Under the pieces are notes generated by a model, which ran no database searches, had not been told where the DNA came from, and was given only the letters and a program-made list of their open reading frames with translations. Source: Hyalella azteca (Eukaryota > Arthropoda > Malacostraca > Amphipoda > Hyalellidae). From it: a stretch of DNA of 64,000 nt. Positions 60,433-64,000 of this stretch are shown here, piece by piece (within the stretch, counting starts at the first letter, position 1; every line of letters begins with the position of its first letter). The position numbers and the translations under genes were made by a program. The stretch is taken from assembly GCF_000764305.2 (NCBI RefSeq), contig NW_025939545.1, positions 1 to 64,000 on the forward strand, written 5' to 3'.

Positions 60433-62425
60433 GTAATTATAATCAGCAACTTAACAATTGTGTACTGATTTATTTTATCTGAAAGTGTTTCTTGGCTAAA
60501 TGTCATCGGATACTTTGACTAAATAATAATATTTATGGTTGGTTTTCGATAATTCACTGCAAATTCTGAACAATTATAGTATTTGATTTTTTGAAGTTTT
60601 CTGAAATTTATTTTAGAAACTGGAGGCGAGTGCAAAACTGTTACATTTTTGTCTGTTTCTCTGAAGTACTGTGCCCAGTAAACGGTGCCCAGCGCTATTA
60701 CGGTGCCCAGTAAAGGCGGTGTTACGCTATCGCTATTTATTATTGAAAGGACAGTTGGCTGAACTTCAGAGATACCTGCCGATACAGGCTTATTGATGGG
60801 GACTTTGAATAAGTGTCATGGTCGATAGCGACTAAATAATAAGCTGCTGCATTAATGTCCCTGAAACTGTACACTATGCTAATGATGATCTATGCGCATG
60901 GATATGTTACAGTTTGAAAGTGCACAGGCCGTTCAAGCCTCGCGACGCACATTCATGTTTGAAAATAGAATAAATGCTTCGGTTTAATTCGTTCGTTAAT
61001 TAATCGCTGGCTTGATTTATGGCCAATACGTGACTTGAATTTCAATCCTTATACGTGACTCGAATTAGAAGTCGTTGGGCTTCATGATCTATAAATCAGT
61101 ACTTAGTTTTTTATTTTATTCAATCAAGCAATCTCCCAACCATAAAAGTTGCAATTTAATTTAAATATGTTTCACAGTTTTGGAGGTAGTTGTGATCTTG
61201 TGTATTTTAAATGTGTTATTATTGTTATACAGTTGATGGTAATTGCTCTACTTGCCATTATCACATTTGAAATAGAATACAACATGAAATTTAATTCCCC
61301 AGAAACTGAGTTGTGACGAAAATGAGGATAAGGTTCTGGAATTTGGATAGCATGAACTTTTTTAGAATAGCAACCTTTGCTACAGAAAAGGAAGCGTGAT
61401 GTTTGCTGAAACTGATGAATCACGTAATGTTGATGGTTATTACAGGCTGAAAAATTTTTATTGGCTATATTTTTTCAGAAAAAAACTCATGCTGCTTATC
61501 TTACGGTTATATTTAAATTTAAAATTCGAGTCTCAGCGTCGTGTTTGGGGGAAGACTGACGTGGTAATTTTGTTGCACTAATAAGTAAGTTAGCGTAAAA
61601 ATTTTACGCCAGATAAATTGTTATAAATTTGTAAACCTGAAAGAAATAAATTCTTATTAGAATTTGTCAGACGAATTATTACCTTCCGCATTTTCTAGTA
61701 AATGAATGTATATTGCATTTTTTAAGACATTTTTTTGTAGTGAAGCTAACTAACTGCCGATGTTCTTACTATACTAGTTTGATGAAATCTAAACTTCATT
61801 TTTACTCCTCAGGAGGCAGATTTACCGAATATAGGATGAACTGTAGGTTTTTATCCAATATATGATCTTATTATGTATAAAATAAATGATTAGGGCTGTT
61901 TTGGAAAAATTAACTTAAATCAACTTCACAATGGAAAAATATGTTTCTATTTGTCTTTTTTTTGGATTCAATTAATTTATATGAGTGCATTTACTGTAAT
62001 ATTTGACCGCCATTTTTAACGAAAGAAGTCAATGTTTTTCATATTCATATTCAGGATATGGGTATCCTTTACAATTTTCTGTGAGAAACATTTGAAACTT
62101 TGCTTTTTATTGTATTTTGATAACACAGTAATTGTCAATCTTTAATTTTATATATTCCTTGTGATATGGGGCGAAAGTATTTTTTCGAAAAATGCAAGTT
62201 TCCAGCCAAGTGTATTTTTCTTAATGTGAAGAAAATCCTATGCTCAGGAAAACTGTTCCGGCCTATGCAGCGTAGCAACAAATGACCGGCCGCTTAGGCA
62301 GGATTTGTGGGTGCATTAGTAGTCTCTAATGGATTCGGACAAACGACCGCTCGTTAGTGAACGAACTGGAATTACTTTCCTAGTTCAGATTTTATGGACC
62401 TGAGTGAAGGGAATAGAATGACGAG
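60433..62425. other. Gene-free stretch
   Basis: GTGCCCAG occurs three times at 60671-60711 in a small degenerate repeat. From about 62260 the sequence becomes less AT-rich, leading into the TATA box at 62426. Nothing else is supported. Confidence 0.4.
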
Positions 62426-62432
62426 TATAAAT
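62426..62432 (+). promoter_or_regulatory. Candidate TATA box
   Basis: TATAAAT lies 56 bp upstream of a well-placed ATG (62482). About 30 bp downstream the sequence is GGTCAAATTA, a loose match to an arthropod initiator. The flanking DNA (62270-62420) is less AT-rich than average. Confidence 0.35.
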
Positions 62433-62481
62433 GCACCTATATACTCCAGGTCTCGGTCAAATTATTAAAGCTTGCGAAAGA

Positions 62482-62575
62482 ATGGCTGAGCTTATTAGAG
62501 ACCAGAAAACGCTGAGGTGCTCTTCACTTTTTAGCTCGGCGCGTGTTTCTCTTTTTGCAATAATAATAATAGTGG
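62482..62575 (+). CDS. Possible first coding exon of a secreted or membrane protein
   Basis: An ATG in good context (GAAAGAATGGCT) opens 31 codons ending at a consensus splice donor, GTGG|GTAAGT, at 62575-62576 (phase 1). The peptide begins MAELIRDQKTLRC and continues with a hydrophobic run ending SLFAIIIIVG, which would suit a signal peptide or signal anchor. A TATA box lies at the expected distance upstream. Phase-1 introns just after signal sequences are common in animal secreted proteins. Without the intron the frame stops seven bases later at TAA, so the reading depends on splicing. An acceptor-like TTGCTTTCCACAG ends at 62823, but the frame after it closes quickly. No product is recognisable from 31 residues. 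Confidence 0.35.
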
Positions 62576-63173
62576 GTAAGTTGTAATTTTCACTCCAACC
62601 TTAAGAAAAGGAGACTTCAGAAATGTTTTTTCCTAATCATAACGCTATAAATTGCTTTCACTCGAGATGGTTTTTTCCAGTTTTGTTTATAACCTTCAAG
62701 TGGGGTGACGCAGATAATTTGAATGTAATTCTGTAGAAAAATAAACTTTGCTCTAACTTTCTGTACTTATTGAATTTTATCTGCTGCGGAACTCCTTTTC
62801 GAATTCTGAATTGCTTTCCACAGGGTTCTCTAGTACATATTTTGATTTTTTAATATGAGATAATGCAATTAAGAATGTCCCACTGAAGTTTCATTAGTGA
62901 AAATATTCAGACAAAATCTAATGCGTTATGCTATTTATAAAACGACTCGCTTTTATTGTGGAATCGTAGCTCGAGCTCTGCACAGTATAATTCTACAGCG
63001 CTGACAACTGATCAGATGACGTAAAGTTACTTTCGCGCTTTCATAGACCAGAGCTTACCAAGCAGCAGCAATTTCGTAGCTATCGAAAACGTGTGAAATT
63101 ATTCATCGTCGGCGGCTGAAATTTTAGAGGATGTTAAGGTTGAATCGTGCACCGACCTACTAACCGCTCACGA
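62576..63173. other. Putative intron or intergenic stretch
   Basis: It contains the acceptor-like site ending at 62823 and, at 62950-63120, a less AT-rich region with a CRE-like TGACGTAA at 63017. No convincing second exon is found. Confidence 0.35.
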
Positions 63174-63185
63174 CATGGAGCCGAG
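63174..63185 (+). CDS. Possible very short first exon (ATG then strong donor)
   Basis: ATGGAGCCGAG is followed by GTGAGT, a consensus 5' splice site, at the end of a GC-richer tract with a CRE-like element 157 bp upstream. The four-codon length makes this weak on its own. Confidence 0.15.
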
Positions 63186-63279
63186 GTGAGTTTTCAAGCG
63201 GTAATCAGGACGCCCTACACTGACAACACACGTGCAATCGGCTGCATTCTTAACTTTCATGATGTTTGTGAATATCTAA

Positions 63280-63500
63280 CAGAAGTTACATTTGATGGTT
63301 ATATTTTGCATCTTATGAAGTTGCATCTTATGGTTATAATATCCAACAGGAGTTGCATCTTATGGTTATATTTTGCATCTTATGAAGTTGCATCTTATGG
63401 TTACAATATCCAACAGAAGTTACATCTTATGGTTATATTTTGCATCTTATGAAGTTGCATCTTATGGTTATAATATCCAACAGGAGTTGCATCTTATAGC
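63280..63500. repeat. 67-bp minisatellite built from two half-units, about three units
   Basis: TTTTGCATCTTATGAAGTTG begins at 63304, 63371 and 63438, exactly 67 bp apart. Inside each unit GTTGCATCTTATGGTTAT or GTTACATCTTATGGTTAT appears about twice, so the unit is itself a diverged dimer of about 33 bp. The frame at 63147-63452 reads through it and is not evidence of a gene. Confidence 0.93.
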
Positions 63501-63684
63501 TTAGCAAAGTTACTTCCATGGATAAATTTTTCATAAGTCTAATAGCATGAGGATAGAAAAGAGGCGTGTTCTGTAAAAATAAATGTATTATGAAAATATT
63601 TCTTAACATTAAACGGATTGTTACGGATAAAAAGTTACACACGCGATATTGATGGCCTCATATCATTTTCAATAATGGGCATTA

Positions 63685-63800
63685 TACTACGATATATAAT
63701 ATATATAATAATATGTTATATATATGTTGTTATATGTTATATATATGTATGTAATATGTTGTTGATATTATATATTATAATATAATATTATCATAATAAT
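63685..63800. repeat. TA-rich low-complexity tract
   Basis: Runs of TATATA alternate with TGTTATATG motifs, then ATATTATAATAT and ATAATAATAATG. GTTATATATATGTTG-like text occurs twice, suggesting replication slippage. Confidence 0.85.
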
Positions 63801-64000
63801 AATGATTCATCCAATTGGGCGTCAACCTTATGAATTTATACTTTAATCTACCAAATTTATACGTGTGCATTACTCGTATTTTCATATAATAATTCCTAAG
63901 AAAAGTTCTAAGTTCATTTTTTACCCCATTAATTAACTTTGTTCTTTATAGGTGTAGTTTTAATATTAGTTTTATAAGTTCTAATTTTAATTTAGGTGCT
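63801..64000. other. No feature seen
   Basis: AT-rich sequence at the window edge with no supported feature. Confidence 0.4.

Noticed and set aside
63147..63452. 101-codon frame at the right end
   Set aside because: Two thirds of it is the 67-bp minisatellite.

Overview
The window looks like AT-rich, gene-poor nuclear DNA from a metazoan, most likely an arthropod. The evidence is spliceosomal-type splice signals, a Tc1/mariner-superfamily transposase relic of a kind common in insects, tRNA-derived SINEs, short elements with a GTCC/GTCT microsatellite core, and a very high density of minisatellites. The species cannot be named from the sequence. There is no long open reading frame, no rRNA gene, no intact tRNA, no CRISPR array and nothing bacterial. 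Most of the 64 kb reads as intergenic or deep intronic sequence. One ambiguous base (N) lies at 988.

Layout. 1-178 is a tandem array whose unit carries a consensus 5' splice site. 5523-5859 and 8785-8932 are short inverted-repeat (MITE-like) elements. 11926-17380 holds a 70-bp array, a strong hairpin, an AAT microsatellite, the first copy of the GTCC-core element and a 67/91-bp minisatellite. 28520-29622 is a tandemly duplicated long-TIR element. 29982-30056 is a SINE head. 31238-31464 is a minisatellite whose units can each fold into a hairpin. 34631-40564 contains several duplications and a small GC-rich island. 43944-44920 has two more arrays. 45679-46500 is a decayed mariner-like element with a SINE inside its transposase reading frame. 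49887-50050 is a 25-bp array. 51169-55223 is a cluster of five GTCC-core elements, two of them head-to-tail. 60199-60432 and 63280-63500 are further arrays.

Genes. The only protein homology I recognise is the mariner transposase pseudogene (45788-46372, minus). A few short GC-richer islands look like exons by reading frame, codon composition and splice or promoter signals: 13124-13380 (+, poly(A) signal just after the stop), 44447-44649 (-, good acceptor and donor), 52273-52570 (either strand), and 62482-62575 (+, TATA box, start codon, hydrophobic segment, phase-1 donor). Weaker ones are 20519-20595, 24172-24519, 42180-42450, 56942-57151 and 63174-63185. None has a product I recognise, and all are hypotheses needing RNA or homology evidence.

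How it fits together. The visible biology is mostly that of mobile elements and tandem duplication: elements insert into each other, duplicate head-to-tail and seed arrays. The possible exons would belong to genes with long introns or to genes extending beyond the window.
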